This document shows, one piece after another, positions 17,898 to 26,704 of a DNA stretch of 64,000 bases (position 1 is its first letter; each line of letters starts with the position of its first letter). The stretch is from positions 1 through 64,000 of the forward strand of contig JAIXSY010000013.1 of the NCBI GenBank assembly GCA_027484445.1. The letters run 5' to 3'. This stretch comes from Verrucomicrobiaceae bacterium. GTDB lineage: Bacteria > Verrucomicrobiota > Verrucomicrobiia > Verrucomicrobiales > Verrucomicrobiaceae. Below the pieces are notes generated by a model that worked only from the letters and a program-made list of their open reading frames with translations, was not told the origin of the DNA and made no database searches. The position numbers and the translations under genes are program-made.

Positions 17898-19229
17898 ATG
17901 CCTTCCTCCATCAATCGACGCCAGTTTGTCCACACCACCGCCATCCTGACCGCAGCGGGCACCTTGCGTGCACAGCAAAAGGCAGATTCCCAAGAAACGC
18001 TGCGCATTGGTCTCGTCGGTTGCGGTGGACGTGGCACAGGAGCTGCCTCGCAGGCTTTGGGCGCGGAATACAATGGCAAGCTGGTCGCGATGGCGGATGT
18101 GGATCTGAAGCAGATGGATTCGAGCATCCAATCGCTGAGCCAAAAGTATCCAGATCGCGTGGACGTCAGCCCTGACAAAAAGTTTGTCGGCTTGGACGCT
18201 TACCAAAAGCTCATCGACTGCGGTGTTGATGTGGTTTTGCTGGCCAGTCCTCCCGGCTTTCGGCCTTTGCATCTCCAGGCAGCGGTCGATGCAGGTAAGC
18301 ACATTTTTTGTGAAAAGCCGATGGCCGTGGACACGGTCGGCTACCACATGGCGATGGCAGCTGTGAACAAGGCGAAGGAGAAAAAGCTGAACCTCGTTGC
18401 AGGCTTCTGCTGGCGCTATAGCACCTCTCGTGTGGAGGCCTTCAAGCGTGTTTTGGAGGGTGATATTGGAAAGGTCACCAGTGTCTTTGCCACCTACCAC
18501 ACGGGTCCAGTGAAACCCATGCCACCTGCCAGTGGCCGCCCGGCAGGCATGAGTGATGTGGAATGGCAGGTGAGGAATTGGTACAACTTCTCCTGGCTCA
18601 GCGGTGACAGTCTCGTCGAGCAAGCCGTGCATAGCGTGGATAAAATCTGCTGGGCCATGGGTGACAAACCACCCCAGAGCTGCATCGCCACAGGTGGGCG
18701 TCAAATTCCTGCGGAAGGCGGCAACATTTTTGATCACTTCCATGCTGCCTATGAATGGGAAAATGGGATCATCTGCAACATGGCCAGCCGCCAGATCAAG
18801 GGATGCCAAGGCAACAATCAGGATGTCATTCGTGGAGAAAAAGGAGTTCTCATCATCGGTCGTGGCGGTGCACCTTTCATTGATGGTGCCAAGCGCTGGC
18901 GTTTCCGCGGCGAAGAGAAAAACATGTATGACCTGGAGCATGAAGCGCTCTTCACGGCGATTCGAAAGGGAGAGGTCATCAATGATGGCGACCGCATGAT
19001 GCTTTCCACCTTGGTCGGGATCATGGGACGCGAGGCTGCCTACACGGGCCAGCTCGTCTCTTGGGATCAAATCCTGGCCTGCACGCAGGATCTAGCGCCA
19101 GATGATCTGAAGTGGGGGGATAGCTTCACCCCGACTCCAATGCCAATGCCAGGGGTGACCAAGCTCTTGCTACCCGAGCCTAAAAAGCCCGATGGCTCTT
19201 CGGGGACTGAGAAAAAGTCGAAAGTCTAA
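17898..19229 (+). CDS. Exported Gfo/Idh/MocA-family oxidoreductase
   Basis: NAD(P)-dependent sugar or inositol dehydrogenase family, 443 residues. The N-terminus INRRQFVHTTAILTAAGTLRA is a twin-arginine leader. The Rossmann fold starts with LRIGLVGCGGRGTGAASQA, and the family motif CEKPMAVD is present near residue 140. The C-terminal alpha/beta domain includes NWYNFSWLSGDSLVEQAVHSVDKICWAMGD, with the conserved His of this family. Paralogues with a Tat leader are typical of Verrucomicrobia and Planctomycetes. It is monocistronic here, 69 bases before recQ. Substrate unknown. Confidence 0.88.
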   Translation: MPSSINRRQFVHTTAILTAAGTLRAQQKADSQETLRIGLVGCGGRGTGAASQALGAEYNGKLVAMADVDLKQMDSSIQSLSQKYPDRVDVSPDKKFVGLDAYQKLIDCGVDVVLLASPPGFRPLHLQAAVDAGKHIFCEKPMAVDTVGYHMAMAAVNKAKEKKLNLVAGFCWRYSTSRVEAFKRVLEGDIGKVTSVFATYHTGPVKPMPPASGRPAGMSDVEWQVRNWYNFSWLSGDSLVEQAVHSVDKICWAMGDKPPQSCIATGGRQIPAEGGNIFDHFHAAYEWENGIICNMASRQIKGCQGNNQDVIRGEKGVLIIGRGGAPFIDGAKRWRFRGEEKNMYDLEHEALFTAIRKGEVINDGDRMMLSTLVGIMGREAAYTGQLVSWDQILACTQDLAPDDLKWGDSFTPTPMPMPGVTKLLLPEPKKPDGSSGTEKKSKV

Positions 19230-19298
19230 GCAGGAATCGAAGTGAACAGTAGCTCACCGCTTGCGGTGCTGCTCATCTCCGCTTGAAGTGAGCGACCG

Positions 19299-21467
19299 TT
19301 GGAACTCACTGCCGATCCATCCTCCCCGCTCTCTGCACCGATTCACGATGCCCGTGAAGCGCTGCGGAAGTATTTTGGCTTTCGCGAGTTTTTGGATGGC
19401 CAGGAACAGGTCATGGCCAACATCTTAGGAGGCCGTGATACCTTGGTCATCATGCCAACAGGTGGCGGCAAAAGCCTCTGCTATCAATTGCCTGCGATGG
19501 TGATGGAGGGGGTGACGATTGTGGTCAGCCCATTGATCGCTCTGATGAAGGATCAAGTCGATGCGCTGGAGCGTCGCGGCATTCCCGCCACGGTCATCAA
19601 CAGCACGCTCAGCCTGGGCGAGCAGCAGGAGCGGATCGCAGCGCTGCGTCGCGGTGAGTTCAAGCTCGTGTATGTGGCCCCTGAGCGCTTTCGCAGTCGC
19701 CTGTTCACCAACACGATGCGTCAGCTGGAGATCGCGCTGCTTGCGGTCGATGAGGCTCACTGCCTCTCGCAGTGGGGGCATGATTTCCGTCCTGATTACT
19801 TCCGGCTTGGAGAAGCCCTAGAGGCCCTAGGGCGGCCTCAGGTCGTGGCCTTGACCGCGACGGCGACGCCAGAGGTGCGTGCAGACATCCAAAAGGTCCT
19901 GAATCTGCGTGAACCGTTTGTCACGATCCGAGGCTTCCAGCGTCCTAACCTGAGCCTAAACGTGCTGCATACGAAGAAGGCAGACGACAAGTATGCCCGG
20001 CTTCGAGACATCATTCGCAATCACAAGAAAGGCATCATCTACTGCTCCACCCGCAAGCGAGTGGAGGAGGTGGGAGAGGCGCTCAAAGAAATGGGCATCC
20101 GTGCCATTCAATACCATGGTGGGTTGGATGACAAAGAGCGCGAGCAGCGGCAAAACAGCTTCATCAACAAAAAGCATGACATCGCTGTCGCCACGAATGC
20201 CTTTGGGATGGGCATCGACCGCTCTGATGTTCGCTTTGTGGTCCACTTCGATGTTCCGGGCAGCATTGAGGCTTATTATCAGGAAGCTGGACGTGCAGGC
20301 CGGGATGGTGAGCCTTCCTGGTGTGAGCTCTTTTTCAATTTTGCTGACACCAAGACGCAGGACTTTTTCCTCGAAGGAGCCAACCCGACCGTGGAGACGA
20401 TTCAGAGCATCTATCAGGCGCTTTTGAATTGGGCGAATGATCGGCATGAGGTGGAGGCGAGCATTGACGATCTCACCGACTACGCGGGGCTGAAAAACAG
20501 CATGGCTGTCAGTTCCTCGCTCAGTCACTTGGCTCGGGCGGGATACATTGAGCGTTTTGACATTCCTGGGCGGAGGATTCGTGGCACACGTCTGCTGCAG
20601 CCTCAGGTGTTGACGCGCTCTCTGGCCTTGGATGCGAATGCCATTCGAGAAAAGGAGAGGCGTGACCGGGCCAAGCTGAAGTCGATGATCGACCTCTGCT
20701 ACGATGAACAGCGCTGCCGTCAGCAGCAAATTTTGGCTTACTTTGGAGAGCTAGAAAGCCAGCCCTGCGGCACCTGTGATGTGTGCAGCCGCACGGGCGT
20801 GCAGCCTGCTCGTGAAGGCTCTGCGGAGGAGTTGGTCATGCTGCGGCAGGCGTTGAGTGGCATCGCTCGTATGTCCACGCGAAACCCAGACGGCACCTGG
20901 GAAGGTCGCTATGGGAAAGGGAAAATCATTCAGATGCTGGTCGGCAGCCGCTCCAAAGAAGTCGTGGATGCAGGCCTGGATCAGCTCAGCACGTATGGAC
21001 TGCTGAAAAAGGCAGGCACGAGCCTCTTGCACCCCTTGTTTGCCGAAATGGAGAAGCAGGGCTTGATCCAAACCTCGACGGGGGAATTTCCCCTGGTCAC
21101 GTTGACGCCCAAAGGGGCTGATGTCATGCGCAGGGGCACGCAGGTCAGGATGCTTTGGCCGCGAAATGTGCTCAAGGAGCCAAGTCCGAAGCCAAATGCT
21201 GCGATGCCAGAGGTGATCGCAAGCACGCAGGAGCTGGGCTTTGATGATGAACTCTACGAAAAGCTAAAAAAGCACCGCCAAGCCATCGCACAGGCCGAGG
21301 GCGTGCCTGCGTATGTCATTTTCAGCAATCAGACCTTGGAGTTTCTGACGAGGCTAAAACCAGGGACCATCGCGGATGGCATGAAGATTCGAGGCGTCGG
21401 TGAAAAGAAGGCAGTGCAGTATTTGCCCGACTTCATTCGTGTGATCCAGAAGCATGGCGAAGGCTGA
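19299..21467 (+). CDS. recQ: ATP-dependent DNA helicase RecQ
   Basis: 3'-5' DNA helicase of recombination and fork repair. Helicase motif [15 protein letters not shown] lies near residue 54, motif II DEAH with the RecQ-specific [13 protein letters not shown] near 151, and motif [11 protein letters not shown] near 330. The zinc-binding RQC part has cysteines in CYDEQRC and CGTCDVC (about 467-496), followed by the winged helix. An HRDC domain ([22 protein letters not shown]) closes the protein. At 722 residues it is about 100 longer than the E. coli enzyme, mainly between the winged helix and HRDC. The start appears to be TTG; the first in-frame ATG lies after residue 35, too late. Confidence 0.95.
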   Translation: MELTADPSSPLSAPIHDAREALRKYFGFREFLDGQEQVMANILGGRDTLVIMPTGGGKSLCYQLPAMVMEGVTIVVSPLIALMKDQVDALERRGIPATVINSTLSLGEQQERIAALRRGEFKLVYVAPERFRSRLFTNTMRQLEIALLAVDEAHCLSQWGHDFRPDYFRLGEALEALGRPQVVALTATATPEVRADIQKVLNLREPFVTIRGFQRPNLSLNVLHTKKADDKYARLRDIIRNHKKGIIYCSTRKRVEEVGEALKEMGIRAIQYHGGLDDKEREQRQNSFINKKHDIAVATNAFGMGIDRSDVRFVVHFDVPGSIEAYYQEAGRAGRDGEPSWCELFFNFADTKTQDFFLEGANPTVETIQSIYQALLNWANDRHEVEASIDDLTDYAGLKNSMAVSSSLSHLARAGYIERFDIPGRRIRGTRLLQPQVLTRSLALDANAIREKERRDRAKLKSMIDLCYDEQRCRQQQILAYFGELESQPCGTCDVCSRTGVQPAREGSAEELVMLRQALSGIARMSTRNPDGTWEGRYGKGKIIQMLVGSRSKEVVDAGLDQLSTYGLLKKAGTSLLHPLFAEMEKQGLIQTSTGEFPLVTLTPKGADVMRRGTQVRMLWPRNVLKEPSPKPNAAMPEVIASTQELGFDDELYEKLKKHRQAIAQAEGVPAYVIFSNQTLEFLTRLKPGTIADGMKIRGVGEKKAVQYLPDFIRVIQKHGEG

Positions 21468-21582
21468 AAAATCGCACAGCCTGGCTCATGACACGGGTGA
21501 AAATAGCGTCGTCATCGGAGAAACAAAGTTGGAGACAATGCCAAGAACGCATCCCATACTGAAGCTCTCTTGACTCTCCCAC

Positions 21583-23343
21583 ATGACTGAACCCGCCGTG
21601 AATTCTGAAAACAAGACAACCGATACCAGCATCGATTTGTCTGACCTCCGCATGATGCCTGCCTGGGTATCAGGTTTTGGCAGTGCTGCTAGCCCAGCCT
21701 CAGATCTGAGCCGGTATGAGGAGCGCGAGGATCGCGGTGAGCGCCGCAGTGGCTATGGCGGGGAAAGACGCGGTCCCCCTGCAGGGCGGAGAGATGGCCC
21801 TCCACGCCGCGAAGGTGGCGGTGGAGACCGTCCGCGGGGTCCAGGAGGACCTGGCCAGGGGCAGAAAGATCGGGGAGATTTTAGTCCACGGCGAGATGGG
21901 CATCCAGGGCCACCCCGCGAAGGAGGACCACGCGGCGACCGAGACCAGCGTGGGGGACCTCGCCGTTTTGGAGATCGTGATCGCGGACGTGATGGAGCGC
22001 GGCCTCAGCGCGAGTGGGTGGAGATTCCAAAGGATGTTCAGGTCGTCATCGAACCTGAAGATAAATCGGCTGAAGCGCTTGCCGCCCACATTCGCAGCAC
22101 GGGGCATGCCTTCAGCATGTTTGACGCATCCCGTCTTGTTTTGGCGGAAGGAGATCGTTTTCATGCACGCTTCATCTGTGCGGCTGAACGGGCGAGCGGT
22201 CTTTTTGCGACTCATGATGGTGGTCTTTTCTTAACGCGTGACGAAGCCTTGCATCATGTGCTGCGCAGCAAAGCCATCGAGACCTTCTATCGTGTCGAAG
22301 AAGTGGAACTGGAGGAGCCCAAGGGAGAGTTCAAAAGCATCGGAGTCTGTGGGTTCAGCGGTGAGTTGATCGGGCCTCCGAGTCATCACAGTTTCCAGAC
22401 CACTCTCATTCGTCTGCATCGTGAGCGATTCAGCAACATGCCGCTTGAGGATTACAAGCGCCGGGTGCGCGTGGATTCGAACCCCGAATTGGTGACCCAG
22501 TGGAAAGAGAAGCAGAAGAAAGGTCAGCGTTGGGTTTCTTTAAAAGAGCTTCCCGCTGAAGGTGCGGAGCCTATCAGCTTTCAATCTCGCGCGGAGATGG
22601 AGGCCCACTTCCGCCGCATGCACGCCGACCAAGCGGTGGAAGAGACTCGCGATGCCCTCGTGGCTGGAAACGTGGAGAAAGGAAAGCTGACCCATGTGCT
22701 CTCCATCATGCTCCGCCACGCGGTGGAAAGTGCGCGCAAGCATCTCTTCGAGATGTCTCAGAAGCTCGGCAACAGCTTTGAGCGCCGCGGCCTGAAGCTC
22801 TTCAAACGCCGCTCCGGCAAGCTTTTTGTGAGCCGAGTCAAGCCGCGTGCCATCGACCCCGGCATGGTCTTTTCAAAGCGTGTGGCGAAGATCGTTGAAG
22901 TGCTGAAAGGCCAATCGGGAATCTTGCTGCACGATTTGGTGGAGGCCATTGAACCCTCGCCACTAGCCGCAGAGACTAGTGCGCCTGTGGAAGGCACGGA
23001 AAGCGCCCCGGCAAAGCTAGCACCTACGGAAGACCAGATTCATGTCATCAAGGACATCCGTTGGCTGGCCAACGAAGGTTACGTGATCGAATACAGCGAT
23101 GGCATGGTCTTCCTCGGGGTGCAGGGAGAGCCCCAGAGTGCCACGAAGCCCGCAGCATCAGCTCCGGCCGCTGTTAATAGCGATGAGCCCGCAGCGGTTG
23201 TAAGCGAAGAGGTCGTGGAAACGACGATGGCAGCCAATGACGAAGCGGATACCCTCACTGTACAAGGCGCACCATCTGTCGTCGAAGCGACGACGGAAGC
23301 ACTGCCAGATTCAGCGGAGCCACCTGCCGAAGTCTCGGCTTAA
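21583..23343 (+). CDS. RGG-rich low-complexity protein of unknown function
   Basis: Five hundred and eighty-six residues in three parts. Residues 45-145 are a low-complexity Arg/Gly/Pro/Asp region with many RGG and RRG steps. The central part (about 145-455) is a folded, charged domain that does not match a family I know (VVIEPEDKSAEALAAHIRSTGHAFSMF, DGGLFLTRDEALHHVL, SFERRGLKLFKRRSGKLFVSRV). The last 130 residues are Ala/Pro/Glu/Val-rich and probably disordered. The RGG part suggests RNA binding, as in bacterial RNA helicase tails, but this is inference. It ends before a good terminator. Confidence 0.75.
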   Translation: MTEPAVNSENKTTDTSIDLSDLRMMPAWVSGFGSAASPASDLSRYEEREDRGERRSGYGGERRGPPAGRRDGPPRREGGGGDRPRGPGGPGQGQKDRGDFSPRRDGHPGPPREGGPRGDRDQRGGPRRFGDRDRGRDGARPQREWVEIPKDVQVVIEPEDKSAEALAAHIRSTGHAFSMFDASRLVLAEGDRFHARFICAAERASGLFATHDGGLFLTRDEALHHVLRSKAIETFYRVEEVELEEPKGEFKSIGVCGFSGELIGPPSHHSFQTTLIRLHRERFSNMPLEDYKRRVRVDSNPELVTQWKEKQKKGQRWVSLKELPAEGAEPISFQSRAEMEAHFRRMHADQAVEETRDALVAGNVEKGKLTHVLSIMLRHAVESARKHLFEMSQKLGNSFERRGLKLFKRRSGKLFVSRVKPRAIDPGMVFSKRVAKIVEVLKGQSGILLHDLVEAIEPSPLAAETSAPVEGTESAPAKLAPTEDQIHVIKDIRWLANEGYVIEYSDGMVFLGVQGEPQSATKPAASAPAAVNSDEPAAVVSEEVVETTMAANDEADTLTVQGAPSVVEATTEALPDSAEPPAEVSA

Positions 23344-23368
23344 TCTCCACCTTTCGCATCTCTTCCTC

Positions 23369-23404
23369 AACCCAGTGTGCTTTATTCGCCCACTGGGTTT
23401 TTTG
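23369..23404 (+). terminator. Rho-independent terminator after the RGG protein gene
   Basis: AACCCAGTG and its complement form a perfect 9-bp stem around a 13-base loop, followed by six T residues. It lies between the rightward RGG protein gene and the convergent hydrolase gene. Confidence 0.8.
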
Positions 23405-23425
23405 TCGCATGGGTTCTGTAGCGCC

Positions 23426-24592
23426 CTACTTGGCCTTGGCAGGTGCCGCGATGGGGATGCCTGCGGCTTCCATGACCCGTTTTTGGAAGGCATCCCGCGG
23501 CTTGTGGCTGTCCGGCACCAGCACGTTTTGCACGAGAAACACCGTGGCAATCTGATGCTCGGCATCAATCCAGCCATTGGTGGCAAAGGCACCGCCATGA
23601 CCAAAGCTACCCTGGGGCATGAAGGGGCAGGGGCGCTGGCTTTCTCCATTCATCTGCCACCCTGCGGCATACGCAGGATGCTTGGCGCCTGTGGTGACTT
23701 GGCGGGTCATGTCGGCTACGGCCTTTTCTGACAGGATGCGCACGCCATCCAGCACGCCTTGGGCTGCGATCATGGCGTAAAAGCGCCCCATGTCTGTCGC
23801 GGTGGAAAACAGTCCGCCGGAGGGTTCTGTCATGTGAGTCACGGTTTCGTCTGAAGTCACGAAGGGATTGTAACCTGGCACCAAGGTTTGGGTGTCTTCA
23901 TCCATTTTGTAGGTCCTTGCCACACGGGCTCGGTGGGCGGCGTCGAGATGAAATTGAGTGTCTTTCATGCCCAGCGGTTGAAACAGCCTTAGATGCAGAA
24001 AGTCCTCATACTTCATGCCAGAGACGATCTCTAGGATGCGGCCCGCGACGGTTGGCCCAAAGCCATACTCGTAGCTGCTGCCTGGTTCAAAGGCCAGAGG
24101 TGAGCGGACCAAGCTCGCGACGTAGGCCTTCAGAGAAATCGCGCCGTCGGTGGCTTTGCGTGGGGGAAAGGCAATGCCTGCAGTGTGACTGAGTAGCATC
24201 CGCAGTGTGATGGGCTTTTGGGGTGCGCTGCCATCGGCCAGCTTCATTTTCCCCAGCTCGGGTAGCCAGCGGCTGGCAGGCTCATCGAGGGTCAGTTTGC
24301 CTTCATCCACAAGAATCATGATGGCGGTGGCATTCACCGATTTTGTCATGGAGGCGATCCAAAACAAAGCATCACGCTCCATGGGTCTTCCTGCCCGGAT
24401 GTCAGCCATGCCCACGGCTTCATGGTGGACGATTTTGCCCTTCTCCATGACCAACGTCACGATGCCTGCGGCTTGCTTTTGGGCTACAGCTGCCTCCATG
24501 GCGGGGCGGATGGAGTCCAGCTTCTTGGCATCCATCGCTTTCGCGAAGGCCGTGAGGAATAAGATCGAGAAAAGGATGGCGTGTCGAGGCAT
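23426..24592 (-). CDS. Exported class C beta-lactamase-family serine hydrolase
   Basis: Penicillin-binding/esterase-type hydrolase of 388 residues with a signal peptide (AILFSILFLTAFAKA). The SxxK nucleophile motif is SMTK at residues 81-84. The YxN-type position holds YEYGFG near residue 175, which departs from canonical YxN. GHGGAF near the end stands in the KTG/HxG position. This set is common in beta-lactamase-related esterases and peptidases rather than in true AmpC enzymes. It is convergent with the RGG-protein gene and divergent from the barrel gene that follows. Natural substrate unknown; resistance is not implied. Confidence 0.85.
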   Translation of the reverse strand: MPRHAILFSILFLTAFAKAMDAKKLDSIRPAMEAAVAQKQAAGIVTLVMEKGKIVHHEAVGMADIRAGRPMERDALFWIASMTKSVNATAIMILVDEGKLTLDEPASRWLPELGKMKLADGSAPQKPITLRMLLSHTAGIAFPPRKATDGAISLKAYVASLVRSPLAFEPGSSYEYGFGPTVAGRILEIVSGMKYEDFLHLRLFQPLGMKDTQFHLDAAHRARVARTYKMDEDTQTLVPGYNPFVTSDETVTHMTEPSGGLFSTATDMGRFYAMIAAQGVLDGVRILSEKAVADMTRQVTTGAKHPAYAAGWQMNGESQRPCPFMPQGSFGHGGAFATNGWIDAEHQIATVFLVQNVLVPDSHKPRDAFQKRVMEAAGIPIAAPAKAK

Positions 24593-24715
24593 TTGCCATG
24601 AACGCGACAGGCCTGCTGGGTGTTACAGCTAGAAGCGCCAGCGCTGAGCTTCATTCACAATCCTTACGTCTTCTTCCCCGCCTGATCCGTAAATCGGCGG
24701 GTTCTTCCTCATTCT

Positions 24716-25654
24716 ATGACTGCACATCCTTTTCTTTCTCTACGAGCCAGCGTTCTTATATTCATGAGCACGGTCGCCTTAGCAGGTGACTCCGTCCCTG
24801 TTCTGACGCCAAGCCAACCTGCTGTGGAGGTGAGTCGTGGAGTGCAATTGATCGACCCCGCTGCCTTTGGCTTCGGCCGACCTGGTTACATGGTCGATGC
24901 GACCTTCATGGATCAGCAAGACTTCGCCAACCGTCCTGGTGGCGTGGATTTTTTTGAGCTGAGGACTATCATTCCGGTCTGGACGACCAAAACTGACAGC
25001 ACGCGCCTTGCATTGTCTTTGGGCTACAATTTGACAGAAGTGGATCTGGGCGGGTTAGCAGGCATGGGCAGCGAAACACTGCACACGCTAGAGGCGCAGG
25101 TTTCGATGTTTTGGCGTCCGGCAGCATCGCGTTGGTGGGGCTTAGGCTTTGTGACTCCAGGCCTTGGCACGGATTTTCAGGGATTGAGCTGGGATGACTT
25201 TGAGGTCTCCGGTCTGGGTCTCTTGGGTTACCGTTTCAGCGATAGCTTCAGCGTGGCGGGTGGTGCTTTTGCTCAATACGGAGCGGAGGAGGGGCGCATC
25301 CTTCCTGCGCTTGGTTTCATTTGGCAGTCTGAGCCGTTCATTCTGCAAGTCACACCACCGTTTGTCGTGCTCGGCTGGCAGGCCACGGATCGTCTGACAC
25401 TGAGCCTCAGTGCCTATCCCAGCGGTGGTTCCTGGGACGTTGAAGACCCCAATGTGAATCGTGTCGATCTGAGCGGCTGGCAGGCAGCAGCTTCGGTCAT
25501 TTATAAACTTACCGAAAAACTCACCCTAAGCCTGCGTGGTGGGATGAATCTCGGCGGTGAGCTGGAACTGCGTGACGCCAACAACCGTACGGTGGCTGAT
25601 GAAACGCTTGAGGCAGCTCCCTTTGGGGCGGTCAATCTGCGCTGGGCATTTTGA
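24716..25654 (+). CDS. DUF6268-like outer-membrane barrel protein
   Basis: Three hundred and twelve residues with a signal peptide (LRASVLIFMSTVALAGD). Strand-rich segments follow (LRTIIPVWTTKTDSTRLALSLGYNL, FSVAGGAFAQYGAE, KLTLSLRGGMNLGGELEL). It ends VNLRWAF, a terminal-Phe barrel signal. The overall pattern, including the WWGLGFVTPGLGTDF block, resembles the DUF6268 family of small outer-membrane barrels in the PVC group; this assignment is from memory. It is transcribed alone, facing the ABC operon. Confidence 0.68.
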   Translation: MTAHPFLSLRASVLIFMSTVALAGDSVPVLTPSQPAVEVSRGVQLIDPAAFGFGRPGYMVDATFMDQQDFANRPGGVDFFELRTIIPVWTTKTDSTRLALSLGYNLTEVDLGGLAGMGSETLHTLEAQVSMFWRPAASRWWGLGFVTPGLGTDFQGLSWDDFEVSGLGLLGYRFSDSFSVAGGAFAQYGAEEGRILPALGFIWQSEPFILQVTPPFVVLGWQATDRLTLSLSAYPSGGSWDVEDPNVNRVDLSGWQAAASVIYKLTEKLTLSLRGGMNLGGELELRDANNRTVADETLEAAPFGAVNLRWAF

Positions 25655-25682
25655 GATTTGATCCTTCTCTTCCTCAGCAAAG

Positions 25683-26690
25683 TTAGCTAGGTAGCGGTGG
25701 TGGCTGGGGGGCTGAGAGATTGGGTTCTCTCATCCTTCCCAGCATGTCGATGAAGGCATCTTCGAGCCGTTTTTCTTCCCGATGAAAGTCCACGACGGGA
25801 ATGCCATCCATGATCATGCGCCGCAAGGTGGCGGCGATGAATGCTTCGTCAGTGGATTCGATCTTCAGCCGCGCTCCGCGTTTGGTTTCATCGACGACGG
25901 TCACTTTGGGCGCTGTCAGTGCCCATTCGAGCAGTTGGGCGTGCTCTCCGCTTACCTGAACAGCCACCAGCGTCTCAGGTGTCTCACTCGGGCGCATCAT
26001 CGATTCAGCATCGCCATGATGTACGATGCGGCCTTTGTCGATGAAGAGCAGGCTATCGCACATCTCCCCGAGTTCACTGAGGATGTGAGAGCTGATGAGG
26101 ATGGTTTTGCCCTCCTCGGCCAAGATGCGAATGAGACGTTTCAGCTCGACACGTGCCTGGGGGTCCAGGCCGGCGGCAGGTTCATCCATGATGAGGATCT
26201 GCGGATCGTGCAGAAGCGCACGACCTAGGCACAGCCGCTGGGTTTGGCCCTTGGACAATTTGTTGCTCAGTCGGTCAGCGAGTGGAGTCAGGTCGGTGAA
26301 GTCCATGACCTCGCGCACGCGGTGCTGACGCTCTTGCCGACGATAGCCGAGTGCTCTCGCATAAAAGTCGAGGTACTCGATGACCGTCATGTGCTCGTAG
26401 GTTCCGAACGCATCTGGCATCCAGCCCAGCAATTGCCGGACCTGGCTGGGATGATTCATGACATCGTAGCCACCGATGCGTGCGGTGCCGCTGCTGGCAT
26501 GATCGAGCGTCGCCAGGATGCGCATCGTGGTCGTTTTCCCGGCACCATTCGCTCCGACAAAGCCGACCACACGCCCATGATCGATGGAAAAGGACACACC
26601 ATCCACTGCCTGCAAGGCCCCGAATTGACGACGCAAATCCTCGACGACGATGGCGGGCTGGTTGGGGTCAAAGGGGACGGTGGAGGACAT
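25683..26690 (-). CDS. ABC transporter ATP-binding protein (ABC-2/GldA type)
   Basis: ATPase subunit of 335 residues. Walker A GANGAGKTTTMRIL lies near residue 50, the signature LSKGQTQRLCLGRALLHDP mid-protein, Walker B ILIMDEPAAGLDPQARVEL, and an H-loop in ILISSHILSELGEM. A C-terminal extension of about 100 residues (LVAVQVSGEHAQLLEWAL...LEDAFIDML) is typical of ABC-2 type drug, gliding or Nat-like exporters. It starts 14 bases after the upstream membrane protein and belongs to the MoxR operon. No permease of the ABC-2 family is adjacent, so the partner is outside the window or unrecognised. Confidence 0.92.
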   Translation of the reverse strand: MSSTVPFDPNQPAIVVEDLRRQFGALQAVDGVSFSIDHGRVVGFVGANGAGKTTTMRILATLDHASSGTARIGGYDVMNHPSQVRQLLGWMPDAFGTYEHMTVIEYLDFYARALGYRRQERQHRVREVMDFTDLTPLADRLSNKLSKGQTQRLCLGRALLHDPQILIMDEPAAGLDPQARVELKRLIRILAEEGKTILISSHILSELGEMCDSLLFIDKGRIVHHGDAESMMRPSETPETLVAVQVSGEHAQLLEWALTAPKVTVVDETKRGARLKIESTDEAFIAATLRRMIMDGIPVVDFHREEKRLEDAFIDMLGRMREPNLSAPQPPPLPS

Positions 26691-26704
26691 CTCAGCAGCA
26701 AGAA

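Noticed and set aside
17817..19070. 417-codon minus-strand frame over the exported oxidoreductase
   Set aside because: The sense frame has all Gfo/Idh/MocA motifs and a Tat leader. The antisense product is His- and Ala-rich without a recognisable domain.
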